From contig NC_049916.1 of NCBI RefSeq assembly GCF_001411555.2, positions 1,984,001 to 2,048,000 of the forward strand: 64,000 nt of DNA, in the 5' to 3' direction. Shown piece by piece: positions 1 to 13,436 of this stretch. Below the pieces are notes generated by a model that saw nothing but the letters and a program-made list of their open reading frames with translations, did no database searches and had not been told where the DNA came from. The position numbers and the translations under genes are program-made. Numbering within the stretch: position 1 is the first letter of the stretch; every line of letters begins with the position of its first letter. Source of the stretch: Juglans regia (taxonomy: Eukaryota; Streptophyta; Magnoliopsida; Fagales; Juglandaceae).

Positions 1-607
1 TTTACATAATAGACTGAATTAACATGATTTAATTTGCAATAAAAATTTTAAAATTAAAATTTATAAATAAAATAACTCAAAAATAAATTATTATATATCT
101 TGCTTTATTAAAGTTACTTGTCATGCCAACGTCAAGAAATCATAATGAGTACTCTACTCCCTAAGAAAATTCGGTACTGAATAGAGTAAATTATTATTAT
201 TATTATTATTTTACTTCAACCATTTTTTAAATCATTTTAAAATTTTTTAAAAATTATAAAAAAATTATAAAATTATTAAAAAATAATTTCTTAACCATAA
301 ACTAAAAAAAATATATATTAATAATAAAAAATTAAAAAAATTCTGGTTTAACCCAAATTTTCCAATATTATACTCTCCAAAGGATGTTGGAGTCAATGAA
401 AACTTTATGTGCCAGAGATGAATGCGGACCAGGTGTACAAATTTAACCAGACATTGGGCAAATTTAACCAGACATTGGGTTAACCCAACCATATGAGATG
501 GTTAAATCCTAACCCAACTTCGAAGATCACACTATCACTACCCTTTTGTCAAAGCCGCACAAAATCTCTCTATCGTACACGTTAGATTATCCACTGCTAA
601 ATATCAT
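1..607. other. AT-rich spacer and PIN upstream region
   Basis: No gene is visible. The stretch is AT-rich with a TTA microsatellite near 190-210. A 21-bp unit containing AAATTTAACCAGACATTGGG is tandemly duplicated at about 439-480. The last ~200 bases before the PIN start codon probably include its promoter and 5' UTR. I could not pick a convincing TATA box. Confidence 0.6.
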
Positions 608-628
608 CACTCTCTCTCTCTCTCTCTG
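608..628 (+). repeat. CT microsatellite in PIN 5' leader
   Basis: An uninterrupted CT run lies about 175 bases upstream of the PIN start codon. Pyrimidine-rich tracts like this are common in plant 5' UTRs. No function is shown by the sequence. Confidence 0.7.
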
Positions 629-802
629 ACTGAAAGCCACCAAAAATCTGCAGAGCTGAGCTGCGCTGAGAGGACGCGTCGCTGGCCTCTAACACATCTT
701 CTCCACCGCATTCAACCACCATAACGGTTTTTTCCCTATATCCGTTTTGCTCTTCCTATACACCCAATGCCATTCACCTTATAGATCTGAAAATAGTAAA
801 AG

Positions 803-3800
803 ATGATCACCTGGGGCGACCTCTACACCGTCCTAACGGCGGTGATCCCTCTGTACGTGGCTATGATTTTGGCCTACGGGTCCGTCCGCTGGTGGAAGAT
901 CTTCTCCCCGGACCAGTGCTCCGGCATCAACCGCTTCGTCGCCATCTTCGCCGTTCCTCTCCTCTCTTTCCACTTCATCTCCGAAAACGACCCTTACTCC
1001 ATGAACTTTCGCTTCATCGCCGCCGACACCCTCCAGAAGATTATTATGCTCGTCGTCCTTACCATCTGGACCAACTTCACCAAGAACGGCAGCCTTGAGT
1101 GGATGATAACCATTTTCTCGCTTTCGACGCTACCGAATACTCTGGTCATGGGCATCCCTCTGCTCAAAGCCATGTACGGAGATTACTCGGGGAGCCTCAT
1201 GGTTCAGGTCGTGGTGTTACAGTGCATCATCTGGTACACTCTCTTGCTTTTCCTCTTTGAATACCGCGGCGCCAAGATGCTGATCATGGAACAGTTCCCA
1301 GAGACGGCAGCGTCCATCGTTTCGTTCAAGGTCGACTCCGACGTGGTATCGTTGGACGGTAGGGACTTTCTCGAAACCGACGCAGAAATCGGCGACGACG
1401 GGAAGCTTCATATCAAGGTGAGGAAGTCTAACGCGTCGAGACGGTCCCTCGGTGGTTCGGCATTTACACCTCGGCCATCGAATCTCACTGGGGCGGAGAT
1501 ATACAGCTTGAGCTCTTCGAGGAACCCAACGCCGAGGGGTTCGAATTTCAACAACTCCGACTTGTACTCCATGATGGGATACCAGGGCTTCCCGGCCGCA
1601 AAGCATTCGAATTCGGACTTGTATTCCGTACAGTCCTCCAGGGGCCCAACTCCCAGACCGTCGAGTTTCGAAGAGAATTGTGGGCCAATCGCTCAGACCG
1701 CTTCATCTCCGAGGTTCGGGTTTTACCCGTCGCAGACTGTACCAGCAGCGTCGTACCCAGCGCCTAACCCAGAGTTTTCTTCCACCATTACTAAGAGCTC
1801 GAAAAATCAGCCGCAACTGCAACCGCAGTCGCAGCAACAGCAACAGCAGCAAGCTCCTAACAGCAAGGCTAACCATGACGCCAAAGAGCTACACATGTTT
1901 GTGTGGAGCTCAAGCGAATCACCTGTCTCCGAAGGGGATGGCCTCCAAGTCCTCGGTGCGTCAGAGCAATCCGGACGGTTCGATCAGGGCGCCAAGGAAA
2001 TCCGGATGTTGGTTGCCGATCAGCCGCCAAATGGGGAAAACAAAGGTAAAGAAATCTCGAGTCAACAGACCCATTTTTAATCAATTAAACTAAGGATTTA
2101 TTTCCAAGACTTTTTGTTAATTATACTTACAAAGTTATACTTTTTTGTTTGTAATTTTGGGTCATTAAGGATTTGATGAAGCAACTACGGAGAGGGAGGG
2201 CTTTGGTGCTGGGGAAGACTTGAACTTTGCTGGGAGACATGAAGTTGAAGGAGATGTTCATCAGACTGAGAGAGAGAAAGATGGTACAGGCCCCATTGAA
2301 CTCAACAAGCTGGGGTCAAGCTCCACGGCTGAGCTCCACCCAAAATACGTCACCGGAGCTCCTGAGTCAGGTGTAGGAAAACAAATGCCTCCGGCTAGCG
2401 TGATGACCCGTCTGATCCTTATCATGGTGTGGCGAAAGCTTATCCGCAACCCCAACACATATTCCAGCCTCATTGGTCTCGTTTGGTCCCTCGTGGTTTT
2501 TCGGTATGTAGTTCACAAATGAATATAGAAAATTTTGTTTAAATTTAAAAAAAAAAAAAAAAAAAAAAGAAAAGAAAAGACACTTAACTGTTTTTTTTTT
2601 TTAATTTTTTCTCGGATACATTATAATTTGGAAGGTGGCACGTGGCTATGCCGAAAATAATAGAGGAGTCAATCTCAATACTGTCCAATGCCGGGCTTGG
2701 AATGGCTATGTTCAGCTTAGGTGAGTTTTCCTCTATAATTAATTTGCTAACACTTTCATTAATAATTTTAGCTCTAAGGATAAAATGCTTAAAAAATTCA
2801 ATTATTGAATAGGGCATGGCATATATAGTTTTAAAGGGCTGTGGGCACCATGCAATAGGGTCGGGTTTAATCATGCATGCTTATAATATACACAAAATTA
2901 ATTAGGTGAAAGAATGCATGATAATGGTAAAGATAATATTTTTGATTGTTTACACAAAAATAAATCTGATATTTTAGACCAAATACATTCCTTAAAAATT
3001 ATAATTACTTTAATATTATTAAATATCGGGGCTGAGATTTAGAAGGCATAATGCATGGCAGATAGGGTCGGATTCGGAGCTTAGGACGATGTCGACATTT
3101 AATTTTGCGTTGTGTTAAGTGTGTACGTAACTATTAAATAATTCAAAAAGAGGAATACATGATGATATATAATATTCACATGATTCTATGATCAAGGTAT
3201 ACAATATATTTTAAATTACAAAGGTCGTCTGTCCGTCCACTTTTTCTTCCTGATCTGTAAACTGAGTTTCATCTTTCTGGGATATAATTAATGGGCCGGG
3301 ATTCATGACCACCCGACAAGTAGGGACCCGGTAGGCAGCGTTGCTTGATTGGGGACCAGGGGTCGGCTGCCTAGCTAGACGTGGTAATTACGATGGATGC
3401 TGATCATGTACATTGTGGTGAAAGGGATTTGAAACCAGAAATTAAAATTGGAAGTACATTGATTGATGATATGCACCTTTATTTTGTGTTTTAGGGGTGG
3501 GGTTCTTGATCTTCATGCGTATATAATTATATAAATATATATATATATGGTACTAATAATTAATTATTTGGTTTGCAATATTGTTGATATATAGGTCTGT
3601 TTATGGCACTTCAGCCCAATATAATCGCTTGTGGCAACTCCGTTGCTGCTTTTGCTATGGCCGTCAGGTTCCTCACCGGCCCTGCCGTCATGGCCGCCGC
3701 CTCCATTGCCATTGGCCTGCGTGGTACCCTTCTTCACATAGCAATCGTTCAGGTAATTAATTATTCATCGTAATCATGTACTTAATTATGGATCTAGCTA

Positions 3801-4177
3801 GCTTTTATATTTTGCATGTTAAATTTTTGGTCTGTTTTGATCTTAATATATAATTCCCCCCTATGGAGTAAATTATATATGCTGTATTAACTATGAATGA
3901 AAATTCTAATTATCCAATTATATAGGCTGCACTTCCACAAGGAATTGTTCCCTTTGTGTTTGCTAAAGAATACAATGTTCATCCAGCTATTCTTAGCACT
4001 GGGTAAGTAAAAAAAAAAAAGTAATTTTCTAAACCTTTTTTTCTCCATTTTACTGAGGTAAAATTAACTAACATATGCATAATATATCCTCGATCTATGT
4101 AATATTGCAGGGTTATCTTTGGCATGTTGATAGCATTACCGATTACCCTTGTCTACTACATTGTTCTCCGCTTGTGA
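803..4177 (+). CDS. PIN3: PIN auxin efflux carrier, PIN3/PIN4/PIN7 clade
   Basis: Plasma-membrane carrier that exports the auxin indole-3-acetic acid for polar auxin transport. Six exons join in frame: 803-2045, 2170-2503, 2635-2720, 3595-3752, 3926-4002, 4111-4177. All introns are GT-AG, and the total is 1965 nt (654 residues plus stop). Residues 1-155 form the first membrane bundle ([20 protein letters not shown] start). A long hydrophilic loop follows, and the second bundle comes from exons 2-6, ending [16 protein letters not shown]. The loop has three TPRxS sites (222-226, 243-247, 283-287), the family's kinase target motif, plus a short polyQ run at 344-350. The NPNTY internalisation motif lies in exon 2. 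Loop wording such as [18 protein letters not shown] matches PIN3/4/7 rather than PIN1; which of the three cannot be settled here. The long third intron (874 nt) has no visible insertion. No coding damage is seen. Confidence 0.96.
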
Positions 4178-5084
4178 GTTTTACAATGGTAGCCAAAAAA
4201 TACAAACAGGCCCCGGATATATATAATTGAGAGAGCTAGCATTGACTGCATGCACCGGAATATGTTGTACGTTGTTGTTATTGTTGCTGTTTACATGAAG
4301 AATTCCCGGCCGAAATCAATCAGAATTGGAATTATGTTTGACTTGGTGATCAAAGCCCGCGGGATACGAGGATCGCCATGCACCCACGTTAACGTACAGC
4401 CAAAGTTGATATATATTTTCATATATAGAGTTTTGAGAAGATCGACAAGGAATGCCGTGTAGCTTAAGGGGATGGAACAAAAGATAGGAAAATAAGGAAA
4501 CAAGGGTTGTAAAGCCAAAAAAGGGTGTATATATGGTCAATGCATGATGATCGATGTCTTGTGATAAAATTCTCTATATATGTTCCGTCGTGCACGTAAA
4601 GTTTGAATGTCACAATTAATTGGATCCCATCTACGTACTGTAGAGAAAGTGACAAAGTTTGTTAAATGAATGGATCTGGTAAATAGAATATATAGTAGGA
4701 TCGGAGGGCATGCGTGCATTTTTTCAAAAAACCTTTGTTCTTACCTTATTTTGGTTTTGATTAATCTACGTGGATTCATTGATTATATATATCTGCTGTA
4801 CGGTACTCGTACGTTGTCGTTTCTTTCTTGATATATATGTAATCTGATATTTAGGGTTTTTATGGTAAAAAGGCGTCATTAGTCGACCTCTGCTTGAAAA
4901 GAAAAGCTCGAGAGAGAGAGAGAGAGAGAGAGATGCGTCGTTATGATCTTAATGCAGCAAAATGCATATAATGACCTTTCTATCAACAAATTATGGAGAA
5001 GGAATAGTGGGATGAAAGCACAGTGTCCGTCTGCTTAAAGGTTCTTTGTACTTTTGCGTATATAGGACCACATTTAATTATAAG

Positions 5085-5139
<55 letters not shown>

Positions 5140-7579
5140 CACGTGTGTGTTGGGTGCTGGTGCACGCATGAGAGTAATTAATGAGAAGCAAGCAAAAATA
5201 TGAGATAAGAAAGCGTAAAGCTAAGGTCTAAATAAAGCAGCAAATATTGCCCACTTTTGCCTCTCTGGCTTTGGGCTTTTGGCTTTTGATATTGGTCCCA
5301 CTGTCCTAATCTACGTACGCTAGCTACATATATATATATATATATATATATATAGGAGGGAGGACTGATCCTCATCACTCACTGATCATTAGAAAAAATT
5401 GATCGTATATATATTAAAAATAAAATCTGTCATATTAATTAATATAAAATAATAATTATAAATAAATACTTATATTTTGATTTTTCATCAATATTATATA
5501 TAAAAGTAAATAGCTAGGTAGCTGAACTTGTTGGGCTGGCCAGAGATTAATTGGCAGCTGGTGATTGGACGAATTTAAGTCTCCATCATTATTCACAAAT
5601 TCAGATTGGATCAAGACATCACCTCTCAAAAGTTTAGTAGTAGTTGCTGTAAATCAAACCTCCAAACTCATAAAAAGTATGCATGCATGCATGCATGCTG
5701 GGTCAGTTAAGATATAATTCGGTCAGTTAAGTGACGATTATATATATATATGCCAAACACCGCCTGATGATCTCATGATCTGCACTCGATAATTCCTCTC
5801 TCCCTCTGAACCTTAATTTTATGATCTGCATCCTTCAAAGATGTGATGTATGTATCGATCAGCTTTTGTTCAATACATTAAATATGGCCAGCCTTGTAAT
5901 TGTATTAAGTTTGTCATCGCAATTATGTCGTATAACATCCGAGACGTACCATGATTAATTCATGCAAGGATGTCCCATATATTTAAGTATTATAAGTTGA
6001 TCCACAACCATGCATAGAAGTAAACAGACACTTAGGGACAATCTCATTGGAAGTGGTGCACGAGCAAAATCATGTCTATTAATTCAGCTTAATTAATCTT
6101 AATCGATCGACCCTATTAGTTTCATCCAACCAAGAATTGTCAGCAACTTGCACAACATTCCATCAATATAAGAATATAATTAAATTTATTCGATGGGAGC
6201 TTAAAATCATTTATCAACCCCCGGGTCGAGATTTCAATTTAGTAATCAAGGTCATGTTGTATTGGAAGGGAACACGTAAACGCATAACACGTAAATATAT
6301 TATAAAAAAATTATTTATTTATGATCAATTATTTATAATAAAATAACTATTTTTAACTAAAGTGTTTCTATTTTTGTTGTAAATAGTATTTTTTATCACA
6401 AAAAAAATATTTATAAATATTTATTTTTCTTATAGTGAATATAATATGCATTAGCATTGATCATCCCCGTAAAAGCTTGCTTCAAAATATCTTGAGATCA
6501 TTTTGGCAGGTTTTAATTCCTAGGCCTAGTTATAATAAGAGCCAAATACCCCCCATGAAATTATGAATGAATTAATTAATGGTGTCTGCTGGAAAGTAGT
6601 AGAAGGGCCATCAAATCACGCAAGACCAACATACTCAACGTACAATTAAAGAATCACCGTGGAGGGTACGCTGATCATATATATGGTATCGCAGGGAGAG
6701 AGAATTCAAAGAAACGAATGGCTCTTATATATAAGCTCCCTCCACGCATGCACTGAACCTCGTTTTCTGTGCATATCAGCCACGAAAATTGAGCCATTAG
6801 CGGCCCAAATTGCGCCAAGTAGGAAGCTCATCATCTTGATCACGTACTCTCCGTTGAAAACTTATATATGTATAGTTAACGTTAGAGTCGCACTGGATAC
6901 AAATATATATAGAGTGTCTATAAGTTTTGTGCATGTGGATTCTTTGTATAAAAGAAAAAAAAAATTACGATAAGAAAAATTAGATTTTTTTTACTTAGGT
7001 CAGATCATTAATTTTATATATATAAAAAAAAAAATAGATGAGACTGCATTTTAAATCTTCACTATTAATCAATTTCTTTTTAATTTTGTGAATCGGACAA
7101 AATTAAGCACATGTACAGCATGACATGATTTAATGATATTATCAGGTTGATGGAAAGCATCGATTTCGATCGGCCTGTACTCCTTCATTGAAAGAGTGTT
7201 TTATTGCAAATTATTAGGGCCGGGGCGTCCTCATGACAGCTTAGGGTACTTGTGTGAGAATATAATTCTAATTCAGAGTAATCATCATTATCCTAGTTTA
7301 AATGCGTAAAAAATAGGAAGCTGATCACTAACTTGGTCATCAGTACTGTTAAAAGCTTTCAATCTTAATATATAATATTTGACAAACATGCGTGCTCAAA
7401 CCAACAAACGATCAGGTTATAAGTAATTTCGACCATGATCAGCTCTTTAATTTGTTTTATTTAGGTTCCCAAAACTCGTGAAACTAGTCGAACATGATCA
7501 TTTAGATAAGCTTTACACGCATGATTTGGCTGTTTCAAACTAATCTTCCTAGTTTTCAATAGTGCACGCTTGATTGATG
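4178..7579. other. Spacer after PIN gene
   Basis: The PIN 3' UTR should occupy the first few hundred bases. The rest is AT-rich with no coding signal; open frames here are short and carry no recognisable domains. Simple repeats occur at about 4910-4932 (AG), 5087-5140 (CT then AT), 5330-5354 (AT) and 5679-5698 (GCAT). Confidence 0.6.
5087..5140. repeat. Compound CT/AT microsatellite
   Basis: A CT run of about 17 units passes directly into an AT run. It is a simple sequence repeat in spacer DNA and likely length-polymorphic. Confidence 0.85.
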
Positions 7580-8795
7580 GAGATTGAAAAGGGAATACAT
7601 GCAATCATCAAGCACGTCACAGGACAATTAAACAAGCTGACCATTCCATGGTAATCCACCAAAAAGCTGATGTAGAGATCAAAATTAAAGAAATTCTCTC
7701 AATCCCATATAAATTATATATTCCATAAAAATATGAAACAAAACAAGAATGAGAACTAGGAATTGCATGTTTTACCTCTGACATTCATCAATGGGATAAT
7801 ATTTAAAATAAACATACAAAACAAGCAGTACTATGGTTTTCAATCAGCTTTAATTCGCGCATACGAAGCTAGCTAGCTAGCCACGTTTAAAAAGGGTTTT
7901 GAACCTGATTTGACGTCTCAGAAAAGCATGTTCTAATTAAGTAGACCATCAGCTTGAATAACGTTCAATTCAAAAGGAAAAACAAGAAAAAAAAAGATCT
8001 AGAGCTAGCTAGCTAGCTTGGATCAGTGTTGGATGTTTTTAGTAGCCTTGGACACTTTAAATTTGGTGTGGTCATGTAAAATAAGTCGCCATATTAGGAC
8101 ACAAATATTCATACTCAATTATAAAATTTTCAAGATATAATATATTTTTAGTAAGCAAGATAAATGATATTTGTAGTCGTAAAAATATAAGCACCGTGCA
8201 ATCATTTAAAAAAAATAATAAATACAGAACTTATATAAAAAAATTAATTTTTTAATAGTAGATCCTACTCTTTTTAAAGTAATTTTACGACACTTGCATA
8301 CTTCATAACTGTATATAATATTACTCTTATTATAGACTACATCATCAACAAAAAGTTAATTATTAAGCAGACTGTTTGACAAAGATCGCGTGGACCATTG
8401 TAGTATACAATAATCAGTAATTATACTTCTACAAATGCTCGAAGGGACCAAGTATTGCGTGGCAGGTTGTGACACATACTAGAAAAGTTTATCCTACCAT
8501 TAAAACACCCGTGGCATGCAGAAACATTGGTGGTCCATGCTCATGTGGTTGCCCATACTGTGTTCATGTGTGATGCTAGCTAGGGTTTCAAACAATGACT
8601 AAAGCCAAACAATATGGTCTGTCTTATTGAATTCCAGATCAAGGGAAGAAGGCTGAAGAGGATAGCTGCTAGGATCCAACTACTTAATTAAGGTAGCTAG
8701 GAACTGTTTTGAAAATAAAGTTTGACGGAGACTGACTCTTGTATGTGTACGTACGTACGTAGTTACTCGATCACTCTGTATAGTAACACTCCGTT

Positions 8796-9003
8796 TTAAT
8801 ATAGAAATATTTTTAATTTATTTTATTATTAAAAATTTTTTAAATTTTTATATAAAATATAATAAATAATTTAATTTTTTCAAATTCTAAAAAATTAATA
8901 ATATTAAAAAATAATATTTTAATAATATTTTATTCAACTCATCTAAAATTATCTAATATCATCTCATCTCATCTCACTATTCAAATCAGCCATCACTATC
9001 CAA
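8796..9003. mobile_element. Tourist-like MITE, copy A
   Basis: The interior is AT-rich (runs of AATAATATT type). The right end carries CATCTCATCTCATCTCACTATTCAAA followed by ATCCAAACCAG. This is the signature shared with the copies near 15924, 31690, 46180, 49697, 50090, 57018 and 59628. No coding capacity. Ends are approximate for this copy. Confidence 0.7.
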
Positions 9004-9103
9004 ACCAGTCATAAATCTTAAAGAGTAATCAGTTTATGGATCATTTAGCGCTCATAAGTTATACGCAACTTCATAAAACGTACACCATAATTTGAACTTT
9101 AAA

Positions 9104-9115
9104 TATATATATATA

Positions 9116-9156
<41 letters not shown>
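9104..9156. repeat. AT microsatellite
   Basis: Long TA run interrupted by AAATA units. It is present unchanged in the duplicate at about 61539-61591. Confidence 0.85.
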
Positions 9157-9676
9157 CACCTGGCCCGAAGCTGATTAATTCATAAACAGAAAGATCAGCA
9201 CACTAAAAGTAGTACTAAAGGATGAAATTAAAGTACAAGCTGTACGCCTGAATAAAATTTGGAAGCTAGATAAGTACTGGCATTTCGATTGTAATTTGAC
9301 GAAAGAAATCAAGATATATATGAGCCAAAAGTACTACTATATATACTAGCTTCCCCGGCCCTGCTGGTATATATAATATTAATGAAGCATAAAGCCTGGG
9401 CAGGAAGAAGATCAGCACGCAGGCCAAATATCGATCGAGCGTCGACATATATATAATTATAATATCATGATGCTCTCCTCGCACGCGTGGCTGCATTCTG
9501 GAGCATATATACACATTGGAGCCACCCCCAAGTACTCATGCATGCATGCATGCATGCATTAATCAGATTTAAAAAGGGAAGAAAACCCTTCAATCTGGAC
9601 TTTTTACCAAATATATATGATTGAATGATTAGACTGAACCAGTACACTGTACGCACCAAATTGCATGGATCAGTAA

Positions 9677-9989
9677 TGAGGAAATGAAAACAGGACACAT
9701 TAACACCCATTCGAGGAAATGACTCAAAGAAGGTAAAGGCTATGTGAAAATCATCTCAGTATTGGTATTCCTCTTCACATGAATATCAGCGGCAACAGTA
9801 CAGTATTTATAGGCATTTTTTACCTATATTTCATACGTAATTACATAGAGGAAAATATTGACAAAGTTCAGTATTCTGTTACAAATATATTTGAGAATCT
9901 TTCATCTTCTCAGCACGTCCAATATGTGAATTAGTTAAGAATCCAGTGCAAACCATTCCAGTGATGTTGAGTCACTATTTGCTCCTTCA
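9677..9989 (-). repeat. 3' LTR of copia element 1
   Basis: A 313-bp terminal repeat that begins TGAAGGAGC and ends TTTCCTCA on the minus strand. It pairs with 14311-14632 and contains a TATA-like CTATAAATAC on the minus strand near 9804-9813. Confidence 0.9.
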
Positions 9990-10087
9990 TCCCCCTTCAA
10001 TGCAAGCGGCACAAGCAGTATGGTTAAGCTTGATCGTAATGAGGAGAAGCGAGTAATAGACAGTGGTTTAGTGAGAATGTCAGCCAG

Positions 10088-11787
10088 CTAGTCATTACTG
10101 GAGACAAATGCCACATGCAGAGACTTGGCAGCAACACGATCCCTTACAAAATGAAAATCAAGATCCACATGCTTGGTTCTAGAGTGCAAAACACAATTCA
10201 CAGAAAGATAAGTAGCACCCAAGTTATCACATAGCAGAGTGGGAGGAACAACAAGACAAATTCCTAATTCTTTAAGAAGAGATTGTAAGCATAACAATTC
10301 ACAAGCAGTGTTGGCGACGAACTTGTATTCATCTTCAGTTGAAAAACGAGCAATCGTAGGTTGCTTCTTGGAACCCCAAGAAATTAGATGAGAATAAAAA
10401 AAGATACAGAATCCATTGGTGGACTTCCAGTCATTAGGGCAACCAGCCCAAGGAGCATTATGGAGAAGGCTAGAAGTTTAGGGGAGGAAACTGGACAGAA
10501 ATGTAAAGCAAAGGAAGCAATTAAACGAATATACAGAAGTATTCGTTTAACAGCTTGCCAATGAGGAATGTGAGGACAATGCATAAACTGATAAACTTTG
10601 TTGACAGCGAAAGAAATATCACGCCAAGTAAAGACTAGATACTGAAGACTCCCAAGACACTACGATAAAGTTACGGATCCTCAAAGGTGGGTCTGTCAAG
10701 AGCACTAAGTTTGGTCAAAGTTGACATGGGAGTAGACATTGACTTAGAGTTTTGCATATTAGTTCGTGACGGTAAGTTAGAAATACATCAGGACTGAGAC
10801 AGGAATAGGCCAGTAGGATTACGGGTCACTTGGATTCCTAGGAAATAATGTAAAGTGCCAAGGTCTTTGACAGGGAAGGTACTTTGAAGAACAGTAATAA
10901 AATCAGTTACAAGCATAGGATCATAAGTAGTAACTATAATATCATCTACGTAAACGAGTACATAGACAGATGCAGAACTAGAATTAAAAATAAACAAGGA
11001 AGAGTCAGAGATAGATGCATTAAAACCCAAAGCAAGTAATTTTGAACTTAGTTTGGAAAACCAAGCCCGTGGGGCTTGTTTAAGTCCATAAATGGATTTT
11101 TTGAGTTTACATACATACTGAGGAAAGTCAGGATTGACAAACCCTACTGGTTGCTGCATGAAGACGTCCTCCTCTAAGTCCCCATGAAGGAATGCGTTCT
11201 GCACATCGAGCTAATGCAAAGGCTAGTGCCGAGAAACTGCAATGGAGAGCAACAAATGGATGGTGACAAGTTTCACCACCTGGCTAAATGTTTCAGAGTA
11301 GTCAAGACTAGGCTGCTGATGGAACCCTTTAACAACCATACTAGCTTTTCGTTGCTCTAGGGTGCCATCAATGTGTCTTTTGGTCTTGAGAACCCATTTT
11401 GAACCAAGAGTATTTTGAGAGGGATGAGGAGGAACGATAATCCATGTTTGGTTGTGAAGAAGAGCCTCAAATTCGCTGGCCATGGCAGCATGCCAGGCAG
11501 AAAATTTCGAGGCCTCAGTGTATGTGGAGGGTTCCTTAGGAATGAATTTAGCTTTAGTGAGGTGTGAAGAAGGTGGAGTAGGTATAGTACCATTAGATTG
11601 ATTTAATGGGTGAGTGGTGTTTATTTTTGGATCGGGTAAGCATATGATGGACATTGGAGGAGCTTTGAGAAGGAGGTAAGGAGGAGTCCGGGGTAGGTGC
11701 GATTTGAGACCAAGAATCAATAGGAGAAGATGACGACGCTATCTGTGGAGAGAAAATATTAGGGTTTGAGGAAGACGACGCTATCAT
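10088..11787 (-). pseudogene. Copia 1 reverse transcriptase and RNase H remnant
   Basis: Reading leftwards, the RT entry block (SKWVLKTKRHIDGTLEQRKA, around 11360-11420) is followed by FLHGDLEEDVFMQQPVGF and [17 protein letters not shown]. The catalytic YVDD box (VLVYVDDIIV, near 10930-10960) and DLGTLHYFLGIQV come next. The RNase H end is LLCDNLGATYLSVN...HVDLDFHFVRD (10088-10297). The polymerase motif is intact, but the frame is interrupted between 11204 and 11223, around 10788, and between 10297 and 10384. The 11600-11787 part is the low-complexity linker before RT. It once made cDNA from the element RNA; now non-functional. Confidence 0.9.
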
Positions 11788-11988
11788 AGGAGAAGAAGAG
11801 TTAGGGTATGTTGAGGAAGAAGGCGATTCTGATATGTGTATGAGAGAATCATGTGAAATGAGAGGCTCAGTTGGGATATTGGGTAAGGGGAGATTTGGTT
11901 GGTGGGCTTGGGTTGGGCCAGACGATGATGAAGGAACATTTTGTGGGTAAGTGGAGTTAGATGGGCTAGTGGGCTGAACGTGTAGAGT

Positions 11989-13436
11989 CTATAGAAAATC
12001 AAGAAAGACATGGGCCAAGGAAGGAGCTGAGGTTATAGATGACGGGGAACCAGTGTTGTGTGAAAATAGAAAATTGGTTTCGTCAAAGTGTACATCACGC
12101 GAAATATAAATTCGACCAGATGGAATATAAAAACAATTATATCCTTTATGATCAGATGTGTAACCAAGAAAGATACAAAGTTGAGAGCGCATGTCCATTT
12201 TGTGTTTATTAAAGGGACGTAAATTAGGCCAGTAAACTGAGCCAAAAATACATAAAAATGAATAATTAAGAGATTGATTAAAGAGAATTTGAAAGGGTGA
12301 CTGATTTTGTAACATTGGAGTGGGCATGTGATTAATAAGAAAAACACCGGTTTGAAAAGCATCAACCCAAAATTTAGTAGGAACAGAGGATTGAGCCTAA
12401 GGACAGTCCAGCTTTTACAATATGGCGATGACGCTGTTCAACACTACCGTTTTGAGGATGTGAATATGGACATGTTATTCAATGAGAAATACCAAAATGT
12501 TGTATAATTTTTGGAAGGGGATGAAATTCATCTCTCCAATCCGTTTGTATTGCAAGAATTTTAGAAGAAAATTTATTAGTTATATATTTAAGAAATGTCA
12601 AGAAAATAGTAGGTACATCAGATTTAGCATGAAGAGGAAAAACCAAATGTACTTATTAAAATCATCTACAATAGACAAATAGTAACGAAAATTACTAGAG
12701 GAGAGCACATGCACTGGTCCCCAAACATCTAAAAATAAAAGTTGAAATGGTTGGGAGGATTGAGATGGTGAGGGAGGGCATGGACTTTTGCTTGGAGACA
12801 GACATCACATGGTGTCACATTATTTCTAGTAGTAGTAACGGGAAGTTGAAAATGCCAAATAGTAAAGGCAGTAGTACGTGAAGACGGATGACCGAGACGA
12901 GAGTGCCAAATTTGAGGGGAAGTGTGTTCACCAATAAGAGCATGCTTGGAAGATGTAGACATGGCCTAGGCATTAGTAGGAAGCACATATAAACCATCCT
13001 TAACGGGTCCATGAAGGACAACCACTTGCATGCGCAAATCTTTCACAAGAAAACCAGAGGAATTAAACTCAAAGAAGACATTATTGTCAAGACAAAATTG
13101 ATGAACATATAATAAATTGCGTGAAATAGCTTGAACATGAAATAAATGACGAAGAAGAAATTTTCCATTTGGAGTGGGAAGAATTCCAGTGCCAGAGTTT
13201 TGAATTGGGAGATATGAACCATCTCCGATGCATACTTGGTCAGTGCCTTGATACTGATGGGAGTCTAAATTTAAGGTAGAGAAATCAGCTGTAAAATGAT
13301 TTGTAGCCACTGTATTTGGGAACCAACTGTTCGGATTAGTGGGTGTTTGAGTATAGGTTATGGTATTGGCTGAGAAGGATTGTGGAGAAGATGTCTGATA
13401 GGCATGATCAAAGCAATAGTGGCAAACCATAGCAGT
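11989..13436 (-). pseudogene. Copia 1 protease and integrase remnant
   Basis: The zinc-knuckle end leads into the protease region (12966-13430). The family's catalytic Asp-Thr/Ser-Gly triad reads N-T-V here, inside WFPNTVATNHFTAD, so the protease should be dead. The GAG-pre-integrase motif HSRLGHPSSRTT and a CDVC cysteine pair lie at 12729-12962. The integrase core between 12370 and 12720 is scattered over frames with stops. The integrase C-terminal part (NHMPTPMLQNQSPFQILF, LGYTSDHKGYNCFYIPSGRI) is readable at 11989-12327. Confidence 0.85.

Larger units (their letters stand above)
7580..11566. repeat. First copy of ~4-kb near-identical direct duplication
   Basis: This segment is repeated in the same orientation at 60015-64000 (shift 52435, falling to 52434 after a one-base deletion). 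I see only two differences: A10358 versus G62793, and one A missing in the second copy within the AAA at 10852-10854. It covers spacer DNA, a MITE, the 3' LTR and part of the copia polymerase, so its limits ignore element boundaries. The second copy starts exactly after an assembly gap and runs to the window end. Confidence 0.97.
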